The notes beneath the pieces are model-generated. The model searched no databases and was not told the DNA's origin. It saw only the letters and a list, made by a program, of their open reading frames with translations. This document shows positions 15,707-23,889 of a stretch of 27,474 nt of DNA, in pieces. A program made the translations under genes and the position numbers. The stretch's first letter is position 1, and every line of letters begins with the position of its first letter. Source of the stretch: Pseudomonadota bacterium (GTDB lineage: Bacteria > Myxococcota_A > Polyangia > Polyangiales > Polyangiaceae); contig JAEXCN010000264.1 of assembly GCA_023402175.1 (NCBI GenBank), positions 1-27,474 of the forward strand, read 5' to 3'.

Positions 15707-16867
15707 ATGTCCGGCGAGCACATCGGGATCACGGGCTACGACAGCTTCCACTTCGTCGTCGAGAATCTGGAGCGCAGTCGCAAGTTCTACACGGAGCGCT
15801 TCGACTTCAGGGAGGTCGCACGCGCCGGCGAGGACCTCGTCGCGCGCAGCGGGCAGCAGTCGATCGTGCTCGGGGCCGGTGAGGTCCGCGTCTGCGTGTC
15901 GACTCCGCTGCGTCAGCCGTCGAAGGCCGCGCGATATTTGAAGCGCCATCCGGCCGGCGTGATGAGCCTCAGCTTCCTCGTGAAGAACCTCGACGAGACG
16001 ATGGCGGTCCTCGAGAAGCGCGGCGGTACCTTTCTCGCCGATCCCCTCGAGGACAAGGACGAGAGCGGCACGTATCGCTCGGTGGAGATCGCGACGCCGA
16101 TCGGCGACGTCGCGTTCCGCTTCATCGAGCGCAGCGGCTACAAGCGCTTCGCGCCCGGCTTCGACGACGTCGGCGACGGACACGGTTCGAATCCGACGAA
16201 CATGTACGGCATCCGCCGGATCGACCACGTCACGTCGAACGGCCTCACGATGCAGCCCATCGTCGCGTGGTACCGCGACGTGCTCGGGATGGAGCCGTTC
16301 TGGGACATCAGCTTCCACACGCAGGATGTCGCCAAGCAGCGTGCGTCGGGCTCGGGCCTGCGCTCGATCGTGATGTGGGATCCGAAGAGCGGCGTGAAGT
16401 TCGCGACGAACGAGCCGCTCCGCCCGCACTTCCGCGACTCGCAGATCGCGAAGTTCGTCGACGACAACGGTGGTCCGGGCGTGCAGCACATCGCGTTCGC
16501 GGTCGACAACATCGTGTGGTCCGTCGAGGAGCTGAAGCGGCGCGGCGTCGAGTTCATGGATACGCCGAAGGCGTACTACCTCGCGCTGCCCGAGCGTCTC
16601 GCCGCGCTCGGCATCACGAACGTGAAAGAGGAGATCGCGGAGCTCGAGCGTCTGCAGATCCTCGTCGACGGTGCCCAGGGCAAGTACATGCTCCAGATCT
16701 TCCTTCGCGAGGCCGCGGCGATGTACGACGAGGTTCGCGCCGGCCCGTTCTTCTATGAGGTGATCCAGCGCTGCGGAGACGAAGGCTTCGGCTACGGTAA
16801 CTTCCGAGCGCTCTTCGAGAGCATCGAGCGGTTCCAGAAGCAGACCGTCGCGAAACATTCCTCGTGA
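15707..16867 (+). CDS. hppD: 4-hydroxyphenylpyruvate dioxygenase
   Basis: A 386-residue protein, the usual length for this enzyme, which converts 4-hydroxyphenylpyruvate to homogentisate in tyrosine breakdown using Fe(II) and O2. Two vicinal-oxygen-chelate halves are visible: residues ~8-150 (DSFHFVVENLERSRKFYTER) and ~165-365. The iron ligands fit the family: His174 in RIDHVTSN, His261 in VQHIAF and Glu351 in FFYEVIQR. The end has the diagnostic GEGFGxGNF-like block (GDEGFGYGNFRALFESIE). The ATG at 15707 begins just before the first domain and is well supported. No other tyrosine-catabolism gene (hmgA, fah) is in the window, so it appears to be a single-gene unit ~100 bp after the kinase. 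Homogentisate could also feed pigment or quinone synthesis. Confidence 0.95.
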   Translation: MSGEHIGITGYDSFHFVVENLERSRKFYTERFDFREVARAGEDLVARSGQQSIVLGAGEVRVCVSTPLRQPSKAARYLKRHPAGVMSLSFLVKNLDETMAVLEKRGGTFLADPLEDKDESGTYRSVEIATPIGDVAFRFIERSGYKRFAPGFDDVGDGHGSNPTNMYGIRRIDHVTSNGLTMQPIVAWYRDVLGMEPFWDISFHTQDVAKQRASGSGLRSIVMWDPKSGVKFATNEPLRPHFRDSQIAKFVDDNGGPGVQHIAFAVDNIVWSVEELKRRGVEFMDTPKAYYLALPERLAALGITNVKEEIAELERLQILVDGAQGKYMLQIFLREAAAMYDEVRAGPFFYEVIQRCGDEGFGYGNFRALFESIERFQKQTVAKHSS

Positions 16868-16950
16868 TCGACGTCCCGACCAAGGCCGCGTAAGCTGTCT
16901 CCCTCAGAAGGAACGACGCCCGGCTCTTCTCATCGGGCTCTCGCTGACTG

Positions 16951-17376
16951 ATGGCGCGCGCTGCTCTCCTCGTTGCTCTGATGGCGCTCGCTCCGGCGCT
17001 GCCGGAGGGCTGTTCGAAGTTGCTCCACAAGGGCCAGTCCTCGCAGCCGACACCATCGGCCGAGCCGAAGCCCCAGCCAGTACCCATCGTGAGCGCGACG
17101 GCGACGGCGCCGCCCGTCTGGGCTCCGCCGGACACCGGCGAGCCGCCGCCGGCACCTGCGCCGGTCGCATCGGTGAGTCCCGATCTCGCGAAGGCGCGCG
17201 CGCTTTCGGAGGCCGGTGATCACAAGAAGGTGCGTGCGCTACTCGAGAAGAAGGTGAAGGCTGGAAAAGCCAGCCACGAGGAAGCGACCATCCTCATGGA
17301 GTCGTGTCTGATCCTTCACGACAAGGCGTGCGTCGACGCGATCAAGGGGAAGCATCCCGACGTCGAAGGCCCCTGA
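16951..17376 (+). CDS. small exported Pro-rich protein of unknown function
   Basis: A 141-residue protein. The N-terminus is a signal-like segment (MARAALLVALMALAPALPEGC); Cys21 could be lipidated, but the preceding LPEG is a poor lipobox. Residues ~30-75 are Pro/Ala/Thr-rich. The C-terminal ~65 residues are helical and basic (LAKARALSEAGDHKKVRALLEKK), like a single TPR-type hairpin pair, with two cysteines near the end (Cys118 and Cys125) that could form a disulfide. The layout resembles the protein at the left edge of the window. No function can be assigned. It converges with the histidine kinase gene. Confidence 0.65.
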   Translation: MARAALLVALMALAPALPEGCSKLLHKGQSSQPTPSAEPKPQPVPIVSATATAPPVWAPPDTGEPPPAPAPVASVSPDLAKARALSEAGDHKKVRALLEKKVKAGKASHEEATILMESCLILHDKACVDAIKGKHPDVEGP

Positions 17377-17384
17377 GCGACGCA

Positions 17385-17451
17385 GGTGGTCGTGGTGGTC
17401 CCGGCCCCGCGGACGGCGATTGCGCTCGACCGGTCCGGGGTCTCGACCACC
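17385..17451. terminator. possible bidirectional hairpin between convergent genes
   Basis: GGTGGTCG at 17385-17392 is the exact reverse complement of CGACCACC at 17444-17451, with GC-rich partially complementary sequence between them. It sits between the stop codons of the convergent small exported protein and the histidine kinase. There is no T-run on either strand and the loop is long, so this is a weak candidate. Confidence 0.3.
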
Positions 17452-17503
17452 GCCGCACCAAGTCTACGTGCCGGTGAGGTCGAGCTCGTCGTGCTGGACG
17501 ACG

Positions 17504-18694
17504 CTACGATCGCGTGAGCGTCAGCTTCACCGCGGGAGACTCGCCGACGCCACGGCCCGGGATGCGTACGCCCACCTCCGCGCCGCCGCCGTCGCGATTG
17601 CCGAGGCGAACGCGCCCGCCATGCGCTTCGACGATCTCTCGGCAGAGCGCGAGCCCGAGGCCCGAGCCACCCGCCTTCGTCGAGTAGAAGGGCAGGAGCG
17701 CGTGGCGCATCACTTCGTCGCTCATCCCGCGCCCGCGGTCGCGCACCGTGAGCCGCGCGCCGCCGCCCTCGAGGGACTCGACTTCGAGCTCGACGTCGGA
17801 GAAGTCGCCTCCCGCCTCGTCTGCGTTCTTGAGGAGGTTGATGAGCACCTGCTCGAGCTGCGCCGGATCGAACCATCCGGAGCCGACCGGCCGTCCGACG
17901 ACGCGCGCGCGCGGCCAAAGCGCGGCGATCCGCTCGATGAAAGGCGCCCACGGGACGTCCTGCGGACGGGGGCGCGGCAGTCGTGCGAGCTCCGCGTAGC
18001 CTTCGAGAAAGCCCCGGAGATGGTCGGCGCGTTCGGCCACGGTGTCGATGACGCGAAGGAGCTTCGCCTCGCTCGGACTTCCTTTCGCGAGGAGGCGTGC
18101 CGAGTGCATCAGCGACGAGACCGGCGCGAGCGAGTTGTTCAGCTCGTGCGAGAGGATCCGCAGCATGCGCCTCCACGTCTCGACCTCCTGGCGGTTCATC
18201 TCCGCGGTGAGGTGCTTCACGAGGAGGAGGGTGTGGATCTCGTCGGCGCCGCGCGCGGCGGGGAGGGTGAAATAGCGCTTCGCGAGCGACCATACGGCGC
18301 GCTCCCCGCCGTCTTCGATCGTGACGAGCTCGTCCCGATCGGCGATGACCGCGCGGCGCAGCGGGTCGGGGGCGTTCGCGAGCAGAGCGAGAAAGTCCTC
18401 TCCCTCGGGCGACCGCCCTTCGAAGAAGAGATCACGTGCCTCCTGGTTCGTGAAGGCGATGTACCCGCGCTCGCCGAAGAGGACGATCGCCATGGGTGCG
18501 GCCTCGACGACCGCCGCGAGCAGTCGCTCCTTCGTCGCGGCCGTCTCCCGGACCCGGGCGAGCTCGGTGTCGAGGCGTTCGATGTCGCTCTGGGTCGAAC
18601 GGAGCCGCGCCCTCGTTCGCCATAGTGCGGCGCAGGCCGCGAGCGCGACGCCCAGCGCGACGACCAGGATGACGGAGAGCGAGGTGACGTTCAT
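17504..18694 (-). CDS. membrane-anchored sensor histidine kinase (NtrB/NtrY-like)
   Basis: A 396-residue protein. One N-terminal membrane helix (residues ~6-25) is followed by a short coiled coil (~30-58) and a PAS-like domain (~60-165, AAPMAIVLFGERGYIAFTN). The phospho-acceptor His183 lies in LSHELNNSLAPV. The ATPase domain has the N box LINLLKNADEA (Asn290), the G1 box DRGRGM and the G2 box AGGSGLGLAL. With one membrane helix and no periplasmic domain it probably senses a cytoplasmic or membrane signal through the PAS domain. Its ATG overlaps the TGA of the sigma-54 response regulator (ATGA), so the two are a coupled pair. The pair follows the receptor and lipoprotein genes on the same strand. 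Confidence 0.92.
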   Translation of the reverse strand: MNVTSLSVILVVALGVALAACAALWRTRARLRSTQSDIERLDTELARVRETAATKERLLAAVVEAAPMAIVLFGERGYIAFTNQEARDLFFEGRSPEGEDFLALLANAPDPLRRAVIADRDELVTIEDGGERAVWSLAKRYFTLPAARGADEIHTLLLVKHLTAEMNRQEVETWRRMLRILSHELNNSLAPVSSLMHSARLLAKGSPSEAKLLRVIDTVAERADHLRGFLEGYAELARLPRPRPQDVPWAPFIERIAALWPRARVVGRPVGSGWFDPAQLEQVLINLLKNADEAGGDFSDVELEVESLEGGGARLTVRDRGRGMSDEVMRHALLPFYSTKAGGSGLGLALCREIVEAHGGRVRLGNRDGGGAEVGVRIPGRGVGESPAVKLTLTRS

Positions 18695-20154
18695 GTATCG
18701 CCGCTCCCCCGGACGCGGCGCTCGACGGAGATTCCGAGCTTCTCCATGCGGCGATAGAGCGACTGGCGTGTGAGGCCGAGCTCGGCGGCTGCGCGCGCAA
18801 TCGTCCAATCGGCGCGGGCGAGAGCGGCCTCGATGGTGGCTCGATCGAGATCCGCTTCGTCCGCGGCGCGCGCCGCCGGGCGTCCGGTGCTCGCCGAAGG
18901 CGCCGTGACAGGAGCGGTAACGAGCCGCGCGCCGGGAAGCTGCTCGAGGCCGAGATGGCTGGCGTGGAGCTGTCCTCCGCTCGCGAGCAGCGCGGCGCGG
19001 CGAAGCCGGTTGTGGAGCTCGCGCACGTTGCCCGGCCAGGGATACGCCACCAGGGCGTCGCACGCGTCTTCAGCGAGCGTGTAGCGGATGCCCCTCGGAG
19101 CATCGGGGGCGCGTGTGAGCTCGTCGAGGAACGCGCTGGCGAGAGGCACGATGTCGTCGCGGCGATCGCTCAGCGGAGGGACGCGCAGCTCGATGACGTT
19201 CAGGCGAAAGTACAGGTCCTCTCGAAACGTCTTCTCGCCGATCATCGCCACGAGATCGGCGTTGGTCGCGCTGATCAGCCGTACGTCGCACGTGCGCGTC
19301 TGACTGCTCCCGAGGCGCTGGAACTCCCCGGTCTGGAGCACGCGGAGGAGCTTCGCCTGGCCGCCCAGCGAGAGCGTGCCGAGCTCGTCGAGGAACAGCG
19401 TCCCGCCGTCGGCCGCCTCGAAGCGACCGACGCGCGTCTTCGTCGCGCCGGTGAACGCCCCCGCTTCGGCGCCGAACAGCTCCGCCTCGAGCAGGTTGTC
19501 GGGCAGTGCCCCCGCATTGACGCGCACGAACGGCTTGTCCTTGCGGCGGGAGTTCGCCTGGACGATCTCGGCGAGCTTCTCCTTGCCCGAGCCGTTCGGG
19601 CCCGTGATGAGGACCGGAACGTCCGAGCGCGCGACCTGGACGGCCAGGCTCACGGCCTGGTGCATGGCGTCGCTCGTGTAGACGAGATTGCGAAGATCGT
19701 ACTGCTCGGCGAGCACGTGCCGCGCGCGGATGCCTGCCGTCCGGAGCCGGTCGTTCTTTTGCTGGAGGGCGCGCATCCGGGCCAGGTTCTTGACCGTCGC
19801 GACGAGCTTCTCGTCGTCCCACGGTTTGGCGAGGTAGTCGGCGGCGCCCTGCTTGACGAGGGCGACGGCCGTCTCGAGCGACGTCCACGCGGTGAGGAGC
19901 ACGACCGGAAGCTCGGGATCGAGCGCGCGGAACCGACGGAAGAGCTCGGCTCCTTCTTCGCCTGACGTCGCGTTCGCGCTGAAGTTCATGTCCTGGACCA
20001 CGACGCCGATGTCGCCGCGCCGAACCCGCGCGATCGCGTCGCTCGGCGTGGCGACGGACTCGGCGGGAACGTCGTGGACGTCGAACAGGACTTCGAGCGC
20101 CGTGCGAACGGCGGACTGATCGTCGACGATGAGGATCTTCGGCGTCGTGGCCAT
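18691..20154 (-). CDS. NtrC-family sigma-54-dependent response regulator
   Basis: A 487-residue three-domain activator. The receiver (residues ~6-120) has the acidic pair Asp11-Asp12, phospho-acceptor Asp55 in VVVQDMN, Thr88 and Lys110. The AAA+ domain (~155-390) has Walker A GPNGSGKE (185-192), the sigma-54 contact loop GAFTGA (232-237) and Walker B GTLFLDELG. The C-terminal Fis-type helix-turn-helix (~440-475) reads WTIARAAAELGLTRQSLYRRMEKLGI. The intact GAFTGA loop means it can activate sigma-54 polymerase. It starts only 23 bp after the lipoprotein stop, so it is likely in one transcript with the receptor. A TATATA patch (20170-20175) in that gap could be an internal promoter. The probable target is the palindrome cluster at 23773-23822. 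Confidence 0.94.
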   Translation of the reverse strand: MATTPKILIVDDQSAVRTALEVLFDVHDVPAESVATPSDAIARVRRGDIGVVVQDMNFSANATSGEEGAELFRRFRALDPELPVVLLTAWTSLETAVALVKQGAADYLAKPWDDEKLVATVKNLARMRALQQKNDRLRTAGIRARHVLAEQYDLRNLVYTSDAMHQAVSLAVQVARSDVPVLITGPNGSGKEKLAEIVQANSRRKDKPFVRVNAGALPDNLLEAELFGAEAGAFTGATKTRVGRFEAADGGTLFLDELGTLSLGGQAKLLRVLQTGEFQRLGSSQTRTCDVRLISATNADLVAMIGEKTFREDLYFRLNVIELRVPPLSDRRDDIVPLASAFLDELTRAPDAPRGIRYTLAEDACDALVAYPWPGNVRELHNRLRRAALLASGGQLHASHLGLEQLPGARLVTAPVTAPSASTGRPAARAADEADLDRATIEAALARADWTIARAAAELGLTRQSLYRRMEKLGISVERRVRGSGDT

Positions 20155-20177
20155 CGAGGTAGAGCGTCTATATAGCG

Positions 20178-21098
20178 TCAGCGCACGCGAACGCTGCGTG
20201 TTGCCCAGGAAACGCCGCCTCGATCGTCGCGAACGACGAACCAGAGCGTCACGGTCGAGCCAGATGCTCCCTTGCGCGCGACGAAGCCCGTCTCGGGGGA
20301 ATCGGCGCGGCGGACGGAGCTTTCGAAGATGCCCTCCGTCGCGTAGTACTGGGCGACGAGCTGCTCGTCGAAGCGGGCGCCGTGCTCGTCCGTGCCGGAC
20401 TCGTAGCTCTCTTTCGTGACGTGCGCCGCGATGCGGTGCTTGTCGCCGTCACAGGCCTCGTAGTCGTTCTTCGAGGCGTCGTCGCAGGGCTTGACCTCCT
20501 TGACCTCGTTCTCCGGCCACGGCGCTCCATCCCACGAGACGTCGGCGAACACGGGATTCGCGTTCCGATCCCGCGCGCGAACGAAGATCCGCTTCACGCC
20601 GATGTCGAACGCTTCGAGCGGCAGCACCTGCCCCGAAGCATCGGTGCACCGGACGGGCACCACGTCGCCTTCGGCGAGGCTCAGCGTTCCCGGGCATGCG
20701 ACGACCGCCACGCCAACCATCGCCCCGGCACGGGCGCCCTCGGGGAGCGAGGAGAGCGCATCGTCCGGTACCTTGAAGGTGAAGCGCGACTCGCCTTCAC
20801 CCATGTGGATCGCCGAAGGCTTCCCGCTCTGCCGGGCGTCCTCGCCGATCTTCGCGAGGCACGCGCTCGGGGTCGCGGACGTCGGGTTCGGGCACGTCGC
20901 CCACGCCCAGGTGATGGGCCTACCGGCGTGGTCGTGCCCGAGCGCCTCGAGCGAGATCTCCTCGCCGGGAGCCGCGTACGGAAGGTTCGCTTGCACGGCG
21001 AGGATGCGCGTCGTCGTCACGCGGTAGCCAGGGTCGAAGTTGTCTTCGCTGCAGCCGAAGAGCGCGGCCGCTGCCGCAACGAAAGCCCACGTCTTCAT
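20178..21098 (-). CDS. lipoprotein partner of the TonB-dependent receptor, unknown fold
   Basis: A 306-residue protein with a clear lipoprotein signal (MKTWAFVAAAAALFGC, Cys16). The mature part contains six further cysteines (in ATCPNP, SACLAK, VACPG, VRCTD, KPCDD and EACDG), enough for three disulfides. The N-terminal third (YRVTTTRILAVQANLPYAAPGEEISLEA) and the C-terminal end (TVTLWFVVRDDRGGVSWATRSVRVR) look like Ig-like beta domains of surface proteins. The ATG overlaps the receptor's TGA (ATGA), so the two are made together. A role as surface ligand-binding subunit of the receptor, by analogy with SusD-type partners, is inferred from position only; it has no SusD-like sequence. No family is recognised. 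Confidence 0.75.
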   Translation of the reverse strand: MKTWAFVAAAAALFGCSEDNFDPGYRVTTTRILAVQANLPYAAPGEEISLEALGHDHAGRPITWAWATCPNPTSATPSACLAKIGEDARQSGKPSAIHMGEGESRFTFKVPDDALSSLPEGARAGAMVGVAVVACPGTLSLAEGDVVPVRCTDASGQVLPLEAFDIGVKRIFVRARDRNANPVFADVSWDGAPWPENEVKEVKPCDDASKNDYEACDGDKHRIAAHVTKESYESGTDEHGARFDEQLVAQYYATEGIFESSVRRADSPETGFVARKGASGSTVTLWFVVRDDRGGVSWATRSVRVR

Positions 21099-23686
21099 AG
21101 CTCACCTCGCAGACCGATGATTGGCAATAGGGGAAGTCCTGCGAGGGGCTGGCTCCGTGAGTAATTGTAATTGTAGGAGCGTCCCTCGGGATTCTGACGG
21201 TTGTAGACATTCTGCAGATCGAGATACGCCGAGAGCTTGCCCGCGCCGATGTTCCAGGCCTTCTCGACGCGCAGGTCGAGCCGGTGGAACGCCTCGCTTC
21301 GGGCCGACCACGGCCGCCCTGGGATCGCGGCGTATCCGCCGGCGTCGAGGTCGCCGATGCCGCCGGCCCACGGCGTGTAGGGACTGCCGGTGACGTATCT
21401 CCAGCGGGCTCCGAGCTCCCAGCCGCGACCGAGCTTGTAGCTCCCGAGCGCGGTGAGGATGTGCGTCTGATCGAACTCGAACGCGCGGGTCGGCTGGTTC
21501 GGTCCGTCCTGCCGCTCGCTTCGCGAGAGCGTGTACGAGAGCCAGCCGTAGAAGCGGCCACTGTCCTTCCAGCGCGCGAGGAGCTCGCCGCCGTAGACCT
21601 TGCCCGTGCCCATGTTGGAATACGACGCGCCGCTCGCCGTCTGGCCTGCGGCGTCACTCTGGACGACGAGGCCGCCGAGATCCTTGTAGAAGCCTTCGAG
21701 CGACACATCGAGGGCGCGCGTCAGCTCCTGCTCCACACCTGCGCTGTAGTGGGTCGCGCGCTCCGAGCGGAGCCCCGGCGTTCCGTACGGCGCGACGCTC
21801 TCTTCCATCTGAGGCGGCTGGTGGAAGAGGCCGACGCCTGCCTTCACCGTCGTTCGCGGGAAGTCGGGCTGGACGTCCCAGCGCGCCACGAAGCGCGGCG
21901 AGACCGTCACCTTCTTGGTGTCGCTCGAATAGTCCGAGCGCACGCCCGGGAGGAGCTTCAGCGTCTTCACCGGAGCGATCTCCGTCATGACGTAGGCTCC
22001 CGGACGAAGGACGTTCGCGTCGAACGAGAACGCCGTGGCGGGCTGGGCGAACATCGGTGCGGGCGCCGCGCCCGGGCGATCCGGGGGAGGGACGAGGAGC
22101 GAGATGCTGCCGGTGGTCCACTGGATGTCCGTGCCGCCGACGATCGAAAAGGCCGGAGAGAGCTTGGCGCGGATGTCGGAGCGGAAATTGACCGGTCGGG
22201 TGGTGACGTCCACGTAGCGATCCCCGATGTCGAGGCGCATGAGGTCCTCGCCCCACGAGATCATGTTGCGCCAGCGCGTACCCTCGCCGAGGCGGGTGTC
22301 GGCGCGGAGCTGGAACCGGAAGAACTGCGTCGACTGGGAAGCCGACGTGATCGGGTCGCCCTCCGGCGGCGAATTCAGGATGAGCGCGAGTCGATCGCTC
22401 GAGCCGAAAGCTGCGAGGCGCAGCGTCGTCGACGACGACACGTCGTGCTCGAGGACGAGCTGGCCATCGTAGTAGACCGGCGCCGCGGTCACGCCCGCGC
22501 CGGAGGCCTTGAGCGCGGGCCCGATCCACGCGTCGATCCAGGAGCGGCGCATCGCGACGAGGAAGCGCGTCTTGTCGGTGATCGGCCCCTCGACGAGGAC
22601 TCGTCCGTCGAGCAGATCGAGCTGGAGAACACCCGAGAAGCGCTTCTTCGGCGAGCGGAGGCCGACGTCGACGACGCCGCCCTTCGCGCGGCCGAATTCG
22701 GGGCCGAAGTTTCCGGGATAGAAATCGATGCGCTCGAGCACGTCGCTCGGCACGACGCTCGTGAGACCGCCGAAGTGGTAGGCGATCGGGACCTCCGTTC
22801 CGTCGATGAAGACGGCCGTGTCTTTCGGTCCCGAGCCGCGGACGATGAGCATGCCGGAGAGCCCGGGCGGACGTGCGACGCCTGGCATGTTCTCGATGGC
22901 GCGGAGGGCGTCTCCGTTGGTCCCGGGGATCGTTCGCACCTCGGCGGCGGAGATCTCGTGTTTGGTGACCTCGCGCGGCGGCCGCTTGCCGGTGACCACG
23001 ATTTCGACGCCGTCGCTCTTGGGTGACGGACGGTAGGTGACCTCCGTGACGGTGCGCGCGGAGATCTCTTCGTCGACGGCGTACGGCGAGAAGCCCTCAG
23101 CGGAGACCTCGACGTGGTAGGTGCCGGCGTCGAGGCCCTCGACGACGAACGCTCCCGTGGCGTCCGTCGTCCTCGTGGCGACCGGCTCCTTTCCGCGCTT
23201 GATCGTGACGACCGCGCCGGGCAGCGGCTCGTCGCCCGGCGTCCGAACGGCGCCGCGCATCGCTCCCGAGGCGGGCGGCGGAGCTTCCTCGGCGACCGGG
23301 CTCGGCGCGGCCTCGAAGGTGAAGGTGTATGGGATCTTCGCCGCGATTGGCTTCCCGTCCCTGGTCGCCGGCGAGAAGACGAACTGTCGGGCCGCTGCCA
23401 CGGAGGCAGCGTCGAAGGCGTCTCCTCCCGAGGTGGCGACGACGGCGTCGGTCACCTTTCCGCTCGCGTCGATCGTGAGCGTCAAGACGACGGTCGCGCC
23501 GGTCGTCTCGGATCCAGGGCGCTCGGGCTCGACGCGCGTGACGAGCGCCGGCGGCACGAGGGCCGGCGTCGTGGCGGTGGTCGCGCCGCCGACTTGCGCG
23601 GCGGCGTTCCGAGGAGCGCCGGCGAGGGCGAGTAGTCCGAGCGCGACGAGCTGTCGTCTCGGAGAGAACATTCGGGGGAGGGGCAT
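21095..23686 (-). CDS. TonB-dependent outer-membrane receptor with N-terminal TonB-like and carboxypeptidase-regulatory domains
   Basis: An 863-residue protein. Residues 1-30 form a signal peptide (RRQLVALGLLALAGAPRNAAA). Residues ~45-125 resemble the TonB C-terminal domain (VLTLTIDASGKVTDAVVATSGG, then AAARQFVFSPATRDGKPIAAKI). Residues ~142-220 form a carboxypeptidase-regulatory-like beta domain (GAVVTIKRG, GAFVVEGLDAGTYHVEVSAEGF). A TonB-box-like VEIVVTGKR (227-235) precedes the plug (~240-350: IPGTNGDALRAIENMPGV, IVRGSGPKDTAVFIDGTEVP). The rest is the 22-strand-type barrel. It imports an unknown substrate powered by ExbBD-TonB. The ATG at 23686 starts the signal peptide; another at 23671 is possible. 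A sigma-54-like element lies just upstream. Confidence 0.92.
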   Translation of the reverse strand: MPLPRMFSPRRQLVALGLLALAGAPRNAAAQVGGATTATTPALVPPALVTRVEPERPGSETTGATVVLTLTIDASGKVTDAVVATSGGDAFDAASVAAARQFVFSPATRDGKPIAAKIPYTFTFEAAPSPVAEEAPPPASGAMRGAVRTPGDEPLPGAVVTIKRGKEPVATRTTDATGAFVVEGLDAGTYHVEVSAEGFSPYAVDEEISARTVTEVTYRPSPKSDGVEIVVTGKRPPREVTKHEISAAEVRTIPGTNGDALRAIENMPGVARPPGLSGMLIVRGSGPKDTAVFIDGTEVPIAYHFGGLTSVVPSDVLERIDFYPGNFGPEFGRAKGGVVDVGLRSPKKRFSGVLQLDLLDGRVLVEGPITDKTRFLVAMRRSWIDAWIGPALKASGAGVTAAPVYYDGQLVLEHDVSSSTTLRLAAFGSSDRLALILNSPPEGDPITSASQSTQFFRFQLRADTRLGEGTRWRNMISWGEDLMRLDIGDRYVDVTTRPVNFRSDIRAKLSPAFSIVGGTDIQWTTGSISLLVPPPDRPGAAPAPMFAQPATAFSFDANVLRPGAYVMTEIAPVKTLKLLPGVRSDYSSDTKKVTVSPRFVARWDVQPDFPRTTVKAGVGLFHQPPQMEESVAPYGTPGLRSERATHYSAGVEQELTRALDVSLEGFYKDLGGLVVQSDAAGQTASGASYSNMGTGKVYGGELLARWKDSGRFYGWLSYTLSRSERQDGPNQPTRAFEFDQTHILTALGSYKLGRGWELGARWRYVTGSPYTPWAGGIGDLDAGGYAAIPGRPWSARSEAFHRLDLRVEKAWNIGAGKLSAYLDLQNVYNRQNPEGRSYNYNYSRSQPLAGLPLLPIIGLRGEL

Positions 23687-23700
23687 CTCGCGGCGCCCAT

Positions 23701-23716
23701 CGCAGGCGCCGTGCCA
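23701..23716 (-). promoter_or_regulatory. candidate sigma-54 (-24/-12) promoter for the receptor operon
   Basis: On the minus strand this reads TGGCACG, four bases, CTGCG. The -24 half matches the TGGCACG consensus fully, and the GG and GC cores are correctly spaced. Transcription would start near 23690, only about four bases before the receptor ATG at 23686, giving a nearly leaderless message. Confidence 0.5.
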
Positions 23717-23772
23717 TCGCCTCGGCGAGCGTCAGCGTGCGCGAATATCGGCCCAATCGCGAGGAGGCGAGT

Positions 23773-23822
23773 GTCCGGACACGTCCGGACAACGTCCGGA
23801 CACCTGTCCGATCGGACGTCCG
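23773..23822. promoter_or_regulatory. cluster of phased palindromes, candidate shared enhancer (UAS)
   Basis: Three copies of the palindrome GTCCGGAC (23773-23780, 23783-23790, 23794-23801) are followed by GTCCGATCGGAC (23806-23817) and the overlapping CGGACGTCCG (23813-23822). The first three centres are 10 and 11 bases apart, about one helical turn, so bound dimers would lie on one face. The cluster lies ~76-121 bases upstream of both predicted transcription starts, the usual distance for NtrC-type activators. The neighbouring response regulator is the natural candidate to bind. Confidence 0.65.
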
Positions 23823-23860
23823 CTCGGAGTACGTCCCTCGAGAAAACCGAGGATTTCCGG

Positions 23861-23877
23861 TTGGCGCAGGGGCTGCA
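23861..23877 (+). promoter_or_regulatory. candidate sigma-54 (-24/-12) promoter for exbB-exbD-tonB
   Basis: The sequence TTGGCGCA, four G, CTGCA has the invariant GG and GC at the correct 10-base spacing, but two mismatches in the -24 box. Predicted start is near 23888, two bases before the exbB ATG. It is weaker than the element facing the receptor but mirrors it in distance to the palindrome cluster and to the start codon. Confidence 0.4.
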
Positions 23878-23889
23878 CTGGCCGCTGCC

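Noticed and set aside
23773..23822. Palindrome cluster as a Fur box or CRISPR array
   Set aside because: The units are GC-rich 8-12-bp palindromes, unlike the AT-rich Fur box, and far too short and close together for CRISPR repeats and spacers.
23737..23889. Upstream GTG extension of exbB
   Set aside because: It would translate the palindrome cluster and the -24/-12 element; the ATG at 23890 fits the ExbB N-terminus.
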